Below the pieces are notes generated by a model. It saw only the letters and a program-made list of their open reading frames with translations, ran no database searches and had not been told where the DNA came from. A DNA stretch of 64,000 nt from DASUPK01 sp963819715 (lineage in GTDB: Bacteria > Actinomycetota > Thermoleophilia > Solirubrobacterales > 70-9): contig CAWFXE010000007.1 in NCBI GenBank assembly GCA_963819715.1, positions 1 to 64,000 of the forward strand. Reading direction: 5' to 3'. The translations under genes were made by a program, and so were the position numbers. This document shows positions 46,871 to 55,557 of the stretch, piece after piece (position 1 is the first letter of the stretch; each line of letters begins with the position of its first letter).

Positions 46871-47156
46871 CTACGCCTGTGGCGAGGGGACGCGGAAGGC
46901 GCCGGCGGCCGGGTCGGGCGCGCGCTCGAGCACCTCGTCGCGGTCCCAGCTGGGCCGCGGCTCGTCGGGCCGGAGGACGTTCTCGAGCTCGATCACGTGC
47001 GAGGTCGGCTCGACGCCGTCCAGGTCGAGCTCGGCAGATGTGCTCGACGTGCTCGAGGATGCCCGAGAGCTCCGCGGCCATCCGCTCGACCTCGGGCTCG
47101 GTCAGCTGCAGCCGCGCGAGCTTGGCGACGTGCAGCACTTGTTCCCGCTCGATCAT
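46871..47156 (-). CDS. gatC: Asp/Glu-tRNA amidotransferase subunit C, frame interrupted
   Basis: GatC clamps GatA to GatB. It begins IEREQVLHVAKLARLQLTEP and VERMAAELSGILEHVEHI, then after one frame change near 47037 continues LDLDGVEPTSHVIELENVLR and PDEPRPSWDRDEVLERAPD to TAG 46871-46873; about 94 residues. TATGAT (47168-47163) ends 6 nt before ATG 47156 with no Shine-Dalgarno, so the gatC-gatA-zincin-gatB operon probably starts as a leaderless message. Confidence 0.88.
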
Positions 47157-47191
47157 GGGCGGATCATAGGAGGGCTCCTCGCGCGGGTGGC

Positions 47192-47244
47192 GCCGAATTT
47201 CACCTTCGACACGCGCGTTTTCACGCGTGTCGATGAAATTCGGC
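47192..47244. repeat. Long imperfect inverted repeat between gatC and a membrane protein gene
   Basis: GCCGAATTTCA...TCGACACGCG (47192-47215) is mirrored by CGCGTGTCGATGAAATTCGGC (47224-47244), with a 3-nt bulge (CCT) in the left arm and a short loop containing TTTT. The 21-bp pairing is far stronger than chance. It lies between divergent genes and has no T run after either arm, so it is not a normal terminator. It may be an operator, a cruciform or one copy of a dispersed palindromic repeat. Confidence 0.8.
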
Positions 47245-47286
47245 GACAGGACCCGCGCCGAGCCGCCCGGATAGGATCCGCCCGCG

Positions 47287-47727
47287 ATGACGGGGGAGAA
47301 AGCCGAGCGATTCGTCGTCCTCAACCTGCGCCTGATGGCGGTCGGGTTCGCGATCACCGGCTTCTTCTTCATCGCCTGGCCGGACGGGACGCTCGCGCGG
47401 CTGACCGAGCTCGGCGACCACTTCGGCTTCGACACCCCCGCGCCGAAGACCGACGAGCGCCTCTGGCTCTCGCTCGGCTTCGCCTACATGGTGGTGATCA
47501 CGTTCCTGGCCTGGATCGCGTCGACCGACGTCGTCCGCTACCGGCCGATGCTCCTGGCGCTCGCGGCGGGCAAGGCGGCCTCCTCGATCACCTCCCTGAT
47601 CTTCTTCATCGAGGACGACGTCTTCGTCTATCTGCTCAACGGGATCGTCGACGGCTCGCTCGTCTTCGCGTCGCTGCTGCTCTGGTCGCTCGCCGGCCGG
47701 GTCGGCTCCCCCGCCGCGCCCCCCTGA
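47287..47727 (+). CDS. Four-helix membrane protein (DUF4345-like)
   Basis: A 146-residue protein with four hydrophobic segments: VLNLRLMAVGFAITGFFFIA, WLSLGFAYMVVITFLAWIAS, MLLALAAGKAASSITSLIFF and GIVDGSLVFASLLLWSLAG. Resemblance to DUF4345-type small membrane proteins is my impression only. TAGGAT ends 9 nt before ATG 47287. Its frame is intact although its neighbours on both sides are broken. Confidence 0.7.
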   Translation: MTGEKAERFVVLNLRLMAVGFAITGFFFIAWPDGTLARLTELGDHFGFDTPAPKTDERLWLSLGFAYMVVITFLAWIASTDVVRYRPMLLALAAGKAASSITSLIFFIEDDVFVYLLNGIVDGSLVFASLLLWSLAGRVGSPAAPP

Positions 47728-47756
47728 AGGCGCCCGCCGGGGCTCCGGGCCGCCGA

Positions 47757-49668
47757 GCTCAGGACTCTGCGAGCGATCGCGGAGGCAGTCGCCCCTGGTG
47801 ACGACGGGCTGCCCGCGGCCGAGACCGAGGTCCCGGTCGCCGAGCCGGTCGCGCGGTTCCTCTCGCGGATGCCGGCGCGCACCGTGCAGGTGGTGCGCCT
47901 CGCGCTGCGCGTGTTCGAGTGGCTTCCGTTTCCCTGGCGCTTCTCCCGTATGAGCGTCGAGGCCCGCTCCCAGTACATGGCGAAGATGGAGAGCTCGCGC
48001 TTCTCGCTCTACCGCGACCTGCTGCTGCTCGCGAAGATGCTCGCGATGGTCGGCTGGGCGCGCGACGAGCGCGTGCGGAGCGCGGTCGGCTTCGAGTCTC
48101 GCTGCGCGGTGCGCGAAGGCGCCCCGCAGCCCGCCGTCAACCGGCGTCGGGGATCTCGAGCCCCGCGGCGACGGGGAGGAGTGCGACGTCGCGATCGTCG
48201 GCTCCGGCGCGGGCGGAGCCGCCGCCGCGGCGATCCTGGCCGAGGCCGGCCTGGACGTGATGGTGCTCGAGTCCGGGCCGTACGTGGACCAGCACGAGCT
48301 ACCCGACCGATCCGCTCGACGGCCTGCCGCTGCTCTACCGCGACGGGGGGATGACGATCGCCATCGGCAAGCCCGCGATCCCGATCCCGGTCGGCCGCAC
48401 GGTGGGCGGCACCACGGTGATCAACTCCGGGACCTGCTTCCGCGCGCCCGCCGAGGTGCTCGAGGAGTGGCGGCGACAGGAGGGCATCGAGTGGGCCGGC
48501 GAGCTCGATCGCGCACTACGAGGAGGCCGAGGAGATGCTCGCGGTGACGCCCCTCGACCCCGAGACGCATCGGCCGCAACGGCCAGCTCTGCATGGAGGG
48601 GGCCGAGGCGCTCGGCGCCAGCGGCGGGCCGATCAGCCGCAACGCCGGCGGCTGCGTGCAGTGCAGCTCCTGCCCGCTCGGCTGCGAGATCGATGCGAAG
48701 CGCGCCACGCACGTCTCCTATCTGCCGCGGGCGGTGGCGGCCGGGGCGCGTGTCCGGGCCGGCGTCAAGGTGCAGCGGATCCTCACGGAGGACGGCCGCG
48801 CGACGGGACTCGCCTGCCGGGCCGGCCTGCCGACGACCGCCGTCACAGGAGCTCTCACGAAATGGGGGGCAACCGCGCCGGGCGGGACTGGCAGGTGCGA
48901 GCCCAGGCCGTGATCAGCGCCGGCGGCGCGTTCGGCACTCCGGAGCTGCTGATGCGCTCCGGGATCAGCCACCCCGCCCTCGGCCGTCACCTCCACGTCC
49001 ACCCCGCCGCCTGGATCGGCGCCCGCTACGAGGAGGAGGTCCGCGGCTGGGACGGCGTCATGCAGAGCTACTACGTGGACCAGTGGCAGCCGGAGGGAAT
49101 CCTGCTCGAGGCCACCTTCACCCCGCTCTCCTTCGGCGCCCAGTGGCTGCCGGGCGTCGGCGCCGCGTTCTCCGACCGCGTCGCCAATTTCGGCCACATC
49201 GCCTCGATCGGAGTCCACCTCCACGATCGCTCGGAGGGGCGGGTCGGGCTCAGCTCCAGCGGCTCGCTCCGCCTCTCCTACCGGTTGCTCGAGGACGAGG
49301 CGCGGGCGATCCAGTTCGGCATCGCACGGGCGGCCGAGGTCCACTTCGCCGCCGGCGCGACCGAGGTCTATCCGAACGTCGGGCCGGTGTCAGTGATCCC
49401 CCGGGGCAAGCTGGCCGAGTTCGAGTCGATGCGCCTGAAGCCCGCCGATCTGCGCCTCGAAGCCTTCCACCCGATGAGCAGCGCCCGGATGGGGACCGAC
49501 CCGGACACGAGCGTCTGCGATCCGAGCGGGGCCGTCCGCGGCGTCGAGAACCTCTACATCGCCGACGGGAGCATCCTGCCGACGTCGGTAGGGGTCAACC
49601 CGATGATGACGATCATCGCCTGCGCCACGCACGTGGCGGGGGACGTCGGGGCCGCGCTAGGCGGCTGA
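47757..49668 (+). CDS. GMC-family FAD oxidoreductase, multiply frame interrupted
   Basis: A flavin alcohol or sterol oxidase-type protein. It starts with a helical region (LRTLRAIAEAVAPGDDGLPA, ETEVPVAEPVARFLSRMPA), then the FAD dinucleotide motif VAIVGSGAGGAAAAAILAEAG, GRTVGGTTVINSGTCFRAP, and the Cys-rich GGCVQCSSCPLGCEIDAKRA. It ends with catalytic EAFHPMSSARMGTDP and IADGSILPTSVGVNPMMTII. From about 48905 the frame is intact; upstream at least four changes are needed. The N-terminal extension resembles long-chain alcohol oxidases. The 5' boundary is approximate. Confidence 0.82.
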
Positions 49669-50078
49669 GGCCTTCGGCGGCCTTCATCGGCTGCATCCCC
49701 ATGTAGCCGCCCACCGTGATCGGCGATCGCGAAGCCCAGCCCGAGCCAGGCGCCGATACTCGAGGTCAACAGCGGCCGGTACCCGGGCGGATCGATCATC
49801 CTGATCAGGATCAGGATCAGCCGCAACGCCGCCGAATCCCGCCGCCACGGATGATCCGGCCACCGGGTAGCTCACCGAGATCCGTAGGAGGACGCAAGCC
49901 GCAACGGACAGTGCCGACGACCGCGGCGGCGGCCAGCACGATGTCGGTGACGCTGAAGGCCTCCCAGGCGGTCGAGGTCAGGGCCGCCGACCGAGTACCA
50001 GGTGAGGAACAGGGAGACGAGCAGGCCGAGGCCTCCGATGGCCCCGACCAGCTCGCCCGGCCTCAATCCACGCTTCAG
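49669..50078 (-). CDS. Small membrane protein, paralogue 4 of a tandem family, frame interrupted
   Basis: It opens with LKRGLRPGELVGAIGGLGLLVSLFLTWYSV, closely parallel to the gene at 51140-51818. After frame changes come EAFSVTDIVLAAAAVVG, then YRPLLTSSIGAWLGLGFAIA and GGYMGMQPMKAAEG. The GGYxxMQ ending matches the two neighbouring paralogues. At least three frame changes are needed, and both ends are approximate. It probably has three to four membrane spans. Confidence 0.5.
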
Positions 50079-50524
50079 TACCGCTCGCCTCCGGCTTCGT
50101 CCTGCATCGAGAGGTAACCGCCGACGGCTATCCCGGCGCAGGCCAGCAGGCCCAGCCAGAAGCCGATCTTCGTCGAGAAGTTCACGCCAAAGAAATCGTG
50201 ATCGAACAGCTGGTAGATGATCATCAGCGTCCCGATGCCGCCGAGCAGGGCGGTCGCCATGCCGGCGAGCCCTCCGCCGGCGTCGCCCCCGCCGGTCAGG
50301 GTCATCACGGCCGGCAGCAGCGCGACGAGGATGACGATCAGCAGGAAGATGTCGAGCGGGTTCTCGATCTCCCAGAGGCTGAAGTTCTTCGAGGCGGTCA
50401 CGACTCCGCCGCCGCTGATGATCCCACCCGTCACCCCGAACCAGGGCAGAAAAGTGAAGATGAACAGAAGGATCGCCGACACGGCGGCCACCATCTGCCC
50501 TTGAGACAAGCGATTCACATCCAC
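50075..50524 (-). CDS. Small membrane protein, paralogue 3 of a tandem family
   Basis: 149 residues with four predicted membrane spans: MVAAVSAILLFIFTFLPWFG, FLLIVILVALLPAVMTLTGG, LLGGIGTLMIIYQLF and IGFWLGLLACAGIAVGGYL. It starts NRLSQGQMVAAV, almost the same as the next gene upstream (GRLSQGQLIAAI), and ends in GGYLSMQDE like its paralogues. GTG 50524 has a GGAGGAG site. No function known. Confidence 0.78.
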   Translation of the reverse strand: MDVNRLSQGQMVAAVSAILLFIFTFLPWFGVTGGIISGGGVVTASKNFSLWEIENPLDIFLLIVILVALLPAVMTLTGGGDAGGGLAGMATALLGGIGTLMIIYQLFDHDFFGVNFSTKIGFWLGLLACAGIAVGGYLSMQDEAGGERY

Positions 50525-50560
50525 TGTTGACTCCTCCTTCCGGTGGCGAGGTGCCCGAGC

Positions 50561-51013
50561 CTATATCTCTCCGGCGACCTCTTCCTGCATCGCGCGGAAT
50601 CCACCGTAGGCAATCGCCGCGGCGGCCACCAGGCCGATGTACGCGCCGATCTTGCGCTCCGCGCCGTCGGGGAAGTCGATGGTCAGCCAAACGGCGACCA
50701 GGATCACCGCCACCACGCCGAGCAGGAACGTCGCCGCCGAGACGAACGAGAACTCCTCGGCGCTGTCGGTGAGCGCCAGCAGCGCCGGGAGCGCCGCGAC
50801 GATCACGGTGATCAGCAGGTAGACGTCGAGCGTCGAGCCCTTCCAGACGTTCTCGGAGGTGTCGCCCACGGCGCCGGAGACGCCGGACGGCAGATTCACC
50901 CCCGAAGGAAGCGAAGGCCCGCTCACCCCTATCCAGGGCAGGAACATCGCAACCAGCAGAACGGCGGCGCCGATCGCCGCGATCAACTGCCCCTGAGACA
51001 ACCTTCCAATCAT
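50561..51013 (-). CDS. Small membrane protein, paralogue 2 of a tandem family
   Basis: About 150 residues, four predicted membrane spans: LIAAIGAAVLLVAMFLPWIG, VYLLITVIVAALPALLALTD, FLLGVVAVILVAVWLTI and IGAYIGLVAAAAIAYGGF. The first loop is enlarged and Ser/Gly-rich. The ATG at 51013 is spaced 6 nt from GGAGG, whereas the ATG at 51019 directly abuts it, so 51013 is preferred. Ends YGGFRAMQEEV, the family pattern. Confidence 0.78.
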   Translation of the reverse strand: MIGRLSQGQLIAAIGAAVLLVAMFLPWIGVSGPSLPSGVNLPSGVSGAVGDTSENVWKGSTLDVYLLITVIVAALPALLALTDSAEEFSFVSAATFLLGVVAVILVAVWLTIDFPDGAERKIGAYIGLVAAAAIAYGGFRAMQEEVAGEI

Positions 51014-51098
51014 GTTCATCCTCCGTCGATTTTCAGAGCGCGCGCCGTGACCCTACACAGGCGGGCGCTTGTGAACACGGCGGTCTTGGCGACCCTCC

Positions 51099-51129
51099 GG
51101 GGTCAGGCCCCCGCGGGGGGCCTGACCCC
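51099..51129. repeat. Perfect 14-bp palindromic hairpin
   Basis: GGGGTCAGGCCCCC (51099-51112) and its exact complement GGGGGCCTGACCCC (51116-51129) are separated by 3 nt. It lies 10 bp after the stop of the Lys-rich membrane protein gene on the minus strand, with no T run. It may act as a transcript-end stabiliser, or be one copy of a REP-like dispersed element; the GGTCAGGCC core resembles such repeats in other genomes. Confidence 0.8.
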
Positions 51130-51139
51130 TCGGGGTTCG

Positions 51140-51818
51140 CTACTTCTTGCGGCTCGCGGCGCTCTTGCTGCGAGACGCGCTCGGCTTCTTCTTCGCCGCT
51201 GACTTCGCCTTCGACGCCTGAGCGAGCGGCCGGCTTCTTCGCCGCCGAGCGCTTGGTCGCGGTGGAGCCGCTCGAACGGGCGGCGCTCTTGGCCGGAGCA
51301 GCGGCCGGACGAGGCGCCGGCGTCGCCGCCGGCGCGCTTGCCGAGGCCGCGCGAGTGCGACCACCGGGGACAGCGACGAGCGGCTGGAAGCCGTCCTCGC
51401 CGAGCGCCATCAGGGCGCCCGCTGTGATTGCGATCGCCGCGGCGAGACCGAGGAACACCCCGATCTTCAGCGTCGGCGAGCCGGCGAACATCCGCCAGAG
51501 GATCAGCAGCACTGCCAGGACGCCCAGCAGGGCGGTGACCGCTCCACGCTGGACCGGAACGTTCACTCGCTGCCCGGCTGCAGCCAGATACGCCAGCGCG
51601 ATCCCCGAGATCCCCGACAGGATGATCAGGAAGCCGGGAAGGTCGGCCAGTGCATCCCACCCGCTGATGCCCGGATGGGACAGGGTCGCGGTGCCGTTGA
51701 CCAGGCTGCCGGTTACCTCCGCTCCGCCGCCGAACCAGTCGAAGAACAGGAACACGAACAGGGCGACCCCGCCGATTCCGGCGACGAGCTCGCCCGTACG
51801 CAACCTTGATGAGTCCAA
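51140..51818 (-). CDS. Small membrane protein with histone H1-like tail, paralogue 1, one frame interruption
   Basis: The N-terminal 140 residues have four membrane spans (LVAGIGGVALFVFLFFDWFG, FLIILSGISGIALAYLAAAG, AVTALLGVLAVLLILW, IGVFLGLAAAIAITAGALMA) and match the tandem family downstream. Then comes an Ala/Lys/Pro/Ser tail resembling histone H1 or bacterial Lys-rich DNA-binding tails (KKPAARS; after a frame change near 51220, KAKSAAKKKPSASRSKSAA). TTG 51818 follows GACGGAGG at good spacing; a TTG at 51854 overlapping the folD stop is the alternative. Confidence 0.7.
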
Positions 51819-51850
51819 ATCAGCCTCCGTCGATGGATTGAGGCTGGGAT

Positions 51851-52720
51851 TCAACCAGGCGTAGCGGCCACCGTCAGGCGTCCTCGAGCGGCCTGGACGG
51901 TGTTGGACAACAGCATCGCGATCGTCATCGGGCCGACGCCGCCGGGCACCGGCGTAATCGCACCAGCGACCTCCACGGCGGCCTCGAAATCGACATCCCC
52001 GACCAGGCCATCATCGGTGCGATTGGTTCCGACGTCGATGACCGTGCCCCCCGGCCGGATCATGTCGCCCGTGACGAGCTTGGGCTGACCCGCCGCCGCG
52101 ATCAGGATCTCCGCCCGTCTGCAGACCTCGCCGAGGTCCCGCGTGCGGCTGTGGCAGATCGTCGGCGTCGCGTTGGCGCCGAGCAACAACGAGAAGACCG
52201 GGCGGCCGACCAGGTTGGAGCGGCCGACGATCACCGCCTCCTTGCCGGACGGGTCCACCCCAGCCGACGCGAGCAGCTCCATGATCCCCCGCGGCGTGCA
52301 CGGCACCAGACCGGGCTCGCCGCGTGCAAGCCTGCCGGCGCTGATCGGGGTGAGGCCGTCGACGTCCTTGTCCGGGTCGAGTGCGTTGACGATCGCGGCT
52401 GAGTCGATCTGATCGGGAAGCGGCAGCTGCACGAGGATGCCGTCCACCTCGTCGGAGGAGTTCAGCTCGCGAACCAGATCGAGCAGATCCTCCTGGGAGA
52501 TCGAGCCGTTCGGCTCGTGGTGGATCGACCGGATCCCGACCTCCTCGCAGGCCTCGCGCTTGCGGCGCACGTAGATGGCGGAGGCCGGGTCGTCGCCGAC
52601 GAGGACCGTGGCGAGTCCGGGCGACCTCCCCAGCCCGGCGGATAGCTCCTCGACCTCTCCGCGAACACGCTCGCGCACCGTTGCGGCGACGGCCTTGCCG
52701 TCGATCACCGTCGCGGCCAT
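51851..52720 (-). CDS. folD: Methylene-tetrahydrofolate dehydrogenase/cyclohydrolase
   Basis: Bifunctional one-carbon enzyme of 289 residues. Catalytic Lys is in SAIYVRRKREACEEVG, and typical blocks are GILVQLPLPDQID, DPDKDVDGLTP, PCTPRGIMELL, the NADP loop AVIVGRSNLVGRPVFSLL and the C-terminal ITPVPGGVGPMTIAMLLSNT. ATG 52720 overlaps the uvrD stop by one base (TGATG), so it is translated after uvrD. Confidence 0.96.
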   Translation of the reverse strand: MAATVIDGKAVAATVRERVRGEVEELSAGLGRSPGLATVLVGDDPASAIYVRRKREACEEVGIRSIHHEPNGSISQEDLLDLVRELNSSDEVDGILVQLPLPDQIDSAAIVNALDPDKDVDGLTPISAGRLARGEPGLVPCTPRGIMELLASAGVDPSGKEAVIVGRSNLVGRPVFSLLLGANATPTICHSRTRDLGEVCRRAEILIAAAGQPKLVTGDMIRPGGTVIDVGTNRTDDGLVGDVDFEAAVEVAGAITPVPGGVGPMTIAMLLSNTVQAARGRLTVAATPG

Positions 52721-54930
52721 CAGCTCGCCTTCCTGAGAGGTGCGTAGTCGGCCATCAGCTTGCGCTCGGCACCATCGCTGGCAAACCGGACGACAACCAC
52801 GCCGCCCGGCTCGACCGCGGTGACCACGCCGTCGCCGAAGCTGGCGTGGACTATGTCGTCGCCGGTGGCGAAGCTGAGCGACGGGTCCGCCTTCGGGGCT
52901 GGAGCGGCCGTGCCGCCCAGGGCCCAACCGGTCATCGCCTGCTCCTGCGTGCCCTCGCGCTCGACCAGGTCGTCGGGGAGCTCGGAGAGGAAGCGCGAGG
53001 GGAATCCGGTCTCCCGGCCCGCGAAGAGGCGGCGGCTGCGCGCGTGGGTCATCCAGAGCCGCTTGCGGGCCCGGGTGATGCCGACGTAGGCGAGGCGCCG
53101 CTCCTCCTCCTCGTTCCCCTCCTCGAGCGAGCGCGAGTGCGGGAAGACGCCCTCCTCACAGCCGATGATGAAGACGGCGTCGTACTCGAGCCCCTTGGCG
53201 TTGTGGAGGGTCATCAGGGTCACCTTGGACTCGTCCCGGCTCAGGTCGTCCTGGTCGGTGTAGAGCGAGATCGCCTGCAGGAACTCCTCGAGCGGCGGGA
53301 TCTCGGACGGCCCCTCGACCTGCCGGTTCGCGTTGAACTCGGCGGCGACTCCAACGAGCTCCTCGAGGTTCTCGATCCTGCCCTCGGCCTCGATGGTCCG
53401 CTCGGCGCGCAGCGCGTCGAGATAGCCGGAGCGTTCCAGCAGCGCCTTGAGCAGGTCGGCGACCGGCGCATCCTCGAACTCCGCGCGCAGCTCCTCGATC
53501 AGCTCGGTGAAGCGGCCGATGGACTTCATCGCCGCAGCGGAGAGCCCGGGAACCGTCTCCTTCTCCAGGGCGATCTCCCAGATCGTGCGGCCGGTCGTGT
53601 TGGCGTGCGCCAACAGGCGGCCCTGGCTCGTATCGCCGATCCCCCTGCGCGGCGAGTTGATCACCCGCGAGAAGCTCACCTCGTCCGCCGGGTTGACGAG
53701 CAGCTGCAGATAGGCGATGGCGTCCTTGATCTCGGCGCGCTCGTAGAACTTCGTCCCGCCGATCACCTGGTACGGCATCTCGTAGCGGACGAGGATGTCC
53801 TCCAGCACCCGGCTGTGCGCGTTGGTCCGGTAGAAGACGGCGACCTCGTCCCGGCTCAGACCGCCCTTGTCGACCAGCTCCTCGATCTCTCCCGCGACGA
53901 ACCGAGCCTCGGCGTGCTCGTCCTCGAGCTCCGCGACGTGGATCTTCTCCCCCTGGCCGAGGTCGGTCCAGAGGTGCTTCTCCAGCCCTCCGGAGTTGTG
54001 GGAGATGACGGCGTTGGCGGCCTCGAGGATCGTCTCGGTCGACCGGTAGTTCTGCTCGAGCTTGACCACGTGCGCATCGGGGAAGTCCTTCTCGAACTCG
54101 AGGATGTTGCGGACATCGGCCCCGCGGAACCCGTAGATCGCCTGGCTGTCATCGCCGACGACGGACAGGTTCCCGTCCTCCCCGGCGAGCAGCTGGAGCA
54201 GCCGGTACTGGGCCGGGTTCGTGTCCTGGTACTCGTCGACGAGGATCCAGCGGAACCGCTCGCGATAGCGCCGCCGGATGTCCTCGAACAGCTCCAGGAC
54301 GTTGACCGTGCGCATCAACAGGTCGTCGAAGTCCATCGAGTTGGCGTCGAGCATCCGGCGCTCGTAGATCCGGTAGGCCTGGCCGACCATGTCCTCGAAG
54401 GGACCTCCGGCCGTCTCCTGATAGGTCTCGGCGTCGATCAGCTGGTTCTTGGCGTCGGAGATCCGGGCGCGGACGGCCCGCGGCGGGTACCGCTTGGTGT
54501 CGACCTCGAGCTCCTCCAGGCAGCGCTTCAGCATCCGCAGCGAGTCGGCCTCGTCGTAGATCGTGAAGCGGCTCGTATAGCCGAGCCGCTTCGCCTCGAT
54601 CCGCAGGAGCCTGGCACAGGCGGCGTGGAAGGTCATCACCCACATCCGGCGCGAGACGCCGCCGATCAGCTCGGAGACGCGATCGCGCATCTCGTTCGCC
54701 GCCTTGTTGGTGAAGGTGATCGCGAGGATCTGGTTCGGGTGGGCGCGGCCTGTGGCGAGGAGCCACGCGATCCGGTGCGTCAGCGCGCGCGTCTTACCGG
54801 AGCCGGCCCCGGCCAGGATCAGCAGCGGGCCTTCGCCAAACGCGACGGCCTCGCGCTGGGGCCCGTTCAGGCCCGCCAGCAGGCGCTCGACCTGGTCCGC
54901 TCCGACCTCAATTGGCTTCGCTTCGGGCAC
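52720..54930 (-). CDS. uvrD: UvrD/PcrA-type DNA helicase
   Basis: A superfamily 1A helicase of 736 residues, unwinding DNA in repair and replication restart. Motif Q/I: NGPQREAVAFGEGPLLILAG then AGSGKTRALTHR; Ia TFTNKAANEMRDRV; II VDEYQDTNPAQYRLL; III VVGDDSQAIYGFRGAD; IV LEQNYRSTETIL; V/VI VTLMTLHNAKGLEYDAVFI and EERRLAYVGITRARKRLW. The C-terminal Tudor-like end (FGDGVVTAVEPGG) is typical of PcrA. GTG 54930 lies 6 nt after TATCCT (54942-54937), so it is probably leaderless. Confidence 0.96.
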   Translation of the reverse strand: MPEAKPIEVGADQVERLLAGLNGPQREAVAFGEGPLLILAGAGSGKTRALTHRIAWLLATGRAHPNQILAITFTNKAANEMRDRVSELIGGVSRRMWVMTFHAACARLLRIEAKRLGYTSRFTIYDEADSLRMLKRCLEELEVDTKRYPPRAVRARISDAKNQLIDAETYQETAGGPFEDMVGQAYRIYERRMLDANSMDFDDLLMRTVNVLELFEDIRRRYRERFRWILVDEYQDTNPAQYRLLQLLAGEDGNLSVVGDDSQAIYGFRGADVRNILEFEKDFPDAHVVKLEQNYRSTETILEAANAVISHNSGGLEKHLWTDLGQGEKIHVAELEDEHAEARFVAGEIEELVDKGGLSRDEVAVFYRTNAHSRVLEDILVRYEMPYQVIGGTKFYERAEIKDAIAYLQLLVNPADEVSFSRVINSPRRGIGDTSQGRLLAHANTTGRTIWEIALEKETVPGLSAAAMKSIGRFTELIEELRAEFEDAPVADLLKALLERSGYLDALRAERTIEAEGRIENLEELVGVAAEFNANRQVEGPSEIPPLEEFLQAISLYTDQDDLSRDESKVTLMTLHNAKGLEYDAVFIIGCEEGVFPHSRSLEEGNEEEERRLAYVGITRARKRLWMTHARSRRLFAGRETGFPSRFLSELPDDLVEREGTQEQAMTGWALGGTAAPAPKADPSLSFATGDDIVHASFGDGVVTAVEPGGVVVVRFASDGAERKLMADYAPLRKAS

Positions 54931-54960
54931 GGGGCGAGGATAGTCCCCGCTTCGGCTCGC

Positions 54961-55557
54961 TCAGTCGGCCGGAATACAGCGCGAGAAGAGCGCCACGAGG
55001 TCCTGCTCCGTCCCGCCCAGCAGCGCACGCTTGATCTGGTCCGCGCCGGCGGCCTGGATCTCCTGCGTGATGCAGGCCTTCACCTGCGCGGACACCTCGC
55101 CGGAGGCGGCAACCCGCTCCGCGAAGGACTGCTTGAAGGTCACGACGTCGAGGTTGACGATGCCGGTGATCCTGTCGAGCTTCCACTGATCGCCGTCCTT
55201 GACCAGGGCGACGGCGAGAGTCGACCCGCCGAAGCTGCCCCCGGTGAACGCGACGTTCGCGCTCGCCCTGTCTCCGTCGACCTTGATCTCAGTGACGTCG
55301 GTCGACTGCGGATTGTCACTTGAGTCGGGCGCGACGAGCTCACACTGCTTGACGGCGTTCTCCCCGGTGGAGAACTCCGTCTGGTTGACGAAGTTCTGGG
55401 TCAGGAGCTCGATGCAGTCGGCCGGATCGGTGGACGTGACGCTCGTCTGGATGACGTCGGCGATGTCGCTCTCGTCGTCGCCTCCCCCGCCGCACGCCGT
55501 CAGAGCGAGGGGCACGGCGAGGACGAGGAGCGCGATCAGGCGGGGCCGGACAGGCAC
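54961..55557 (-). CDS. Lipoprotein, paralogue of the upstream gene
   Basis: 198 residues with a lipoprotein signal (LIALLVLAVPLALTACGGGG; Cys of LTAC is the lipidation site). The mature part starts with a helix (ADVIQTSVTSTDPADCIELL), then QCELVAPDS, a beta section with FTGGSFGGSTLAVALVKDGD and QWKLDRI, and a C-terminal helical region with two Cys. It parallels the gene at 55536-56168 throughout. GTG 55557 overlaps that gene by 22 bp. An extracytoplasmic role is likely, function unknown. Confidence 0.8.
   Translation of the reverse strand: MPVRPRLIALLVLAVPLALTACGGGGDDESDIADVIQTSVTSTDPADCIELLTQNFVNQTEFSTGENAVKQCELVAPDSSDNPQSTDVTEIKVDGDRASANVAFTGGSFGGSTLAVALVKDGDQWKLDRITGIVNLDVVTFKQSFAERVAASGEVSAQVKACITQEIQAAGADQIKRALLGGTEQDLVALFSRCIPAD

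Noticed and set aside
52681..55323. Very long open frame on the plus strand opposite uvrD, and similar ones opposite argH/degT, cimA and menA/menC
   Set aside because: High GC leaves long stop-free antisense frames. They lack recognisable domains and lie exactly opposite well-conserved genes.
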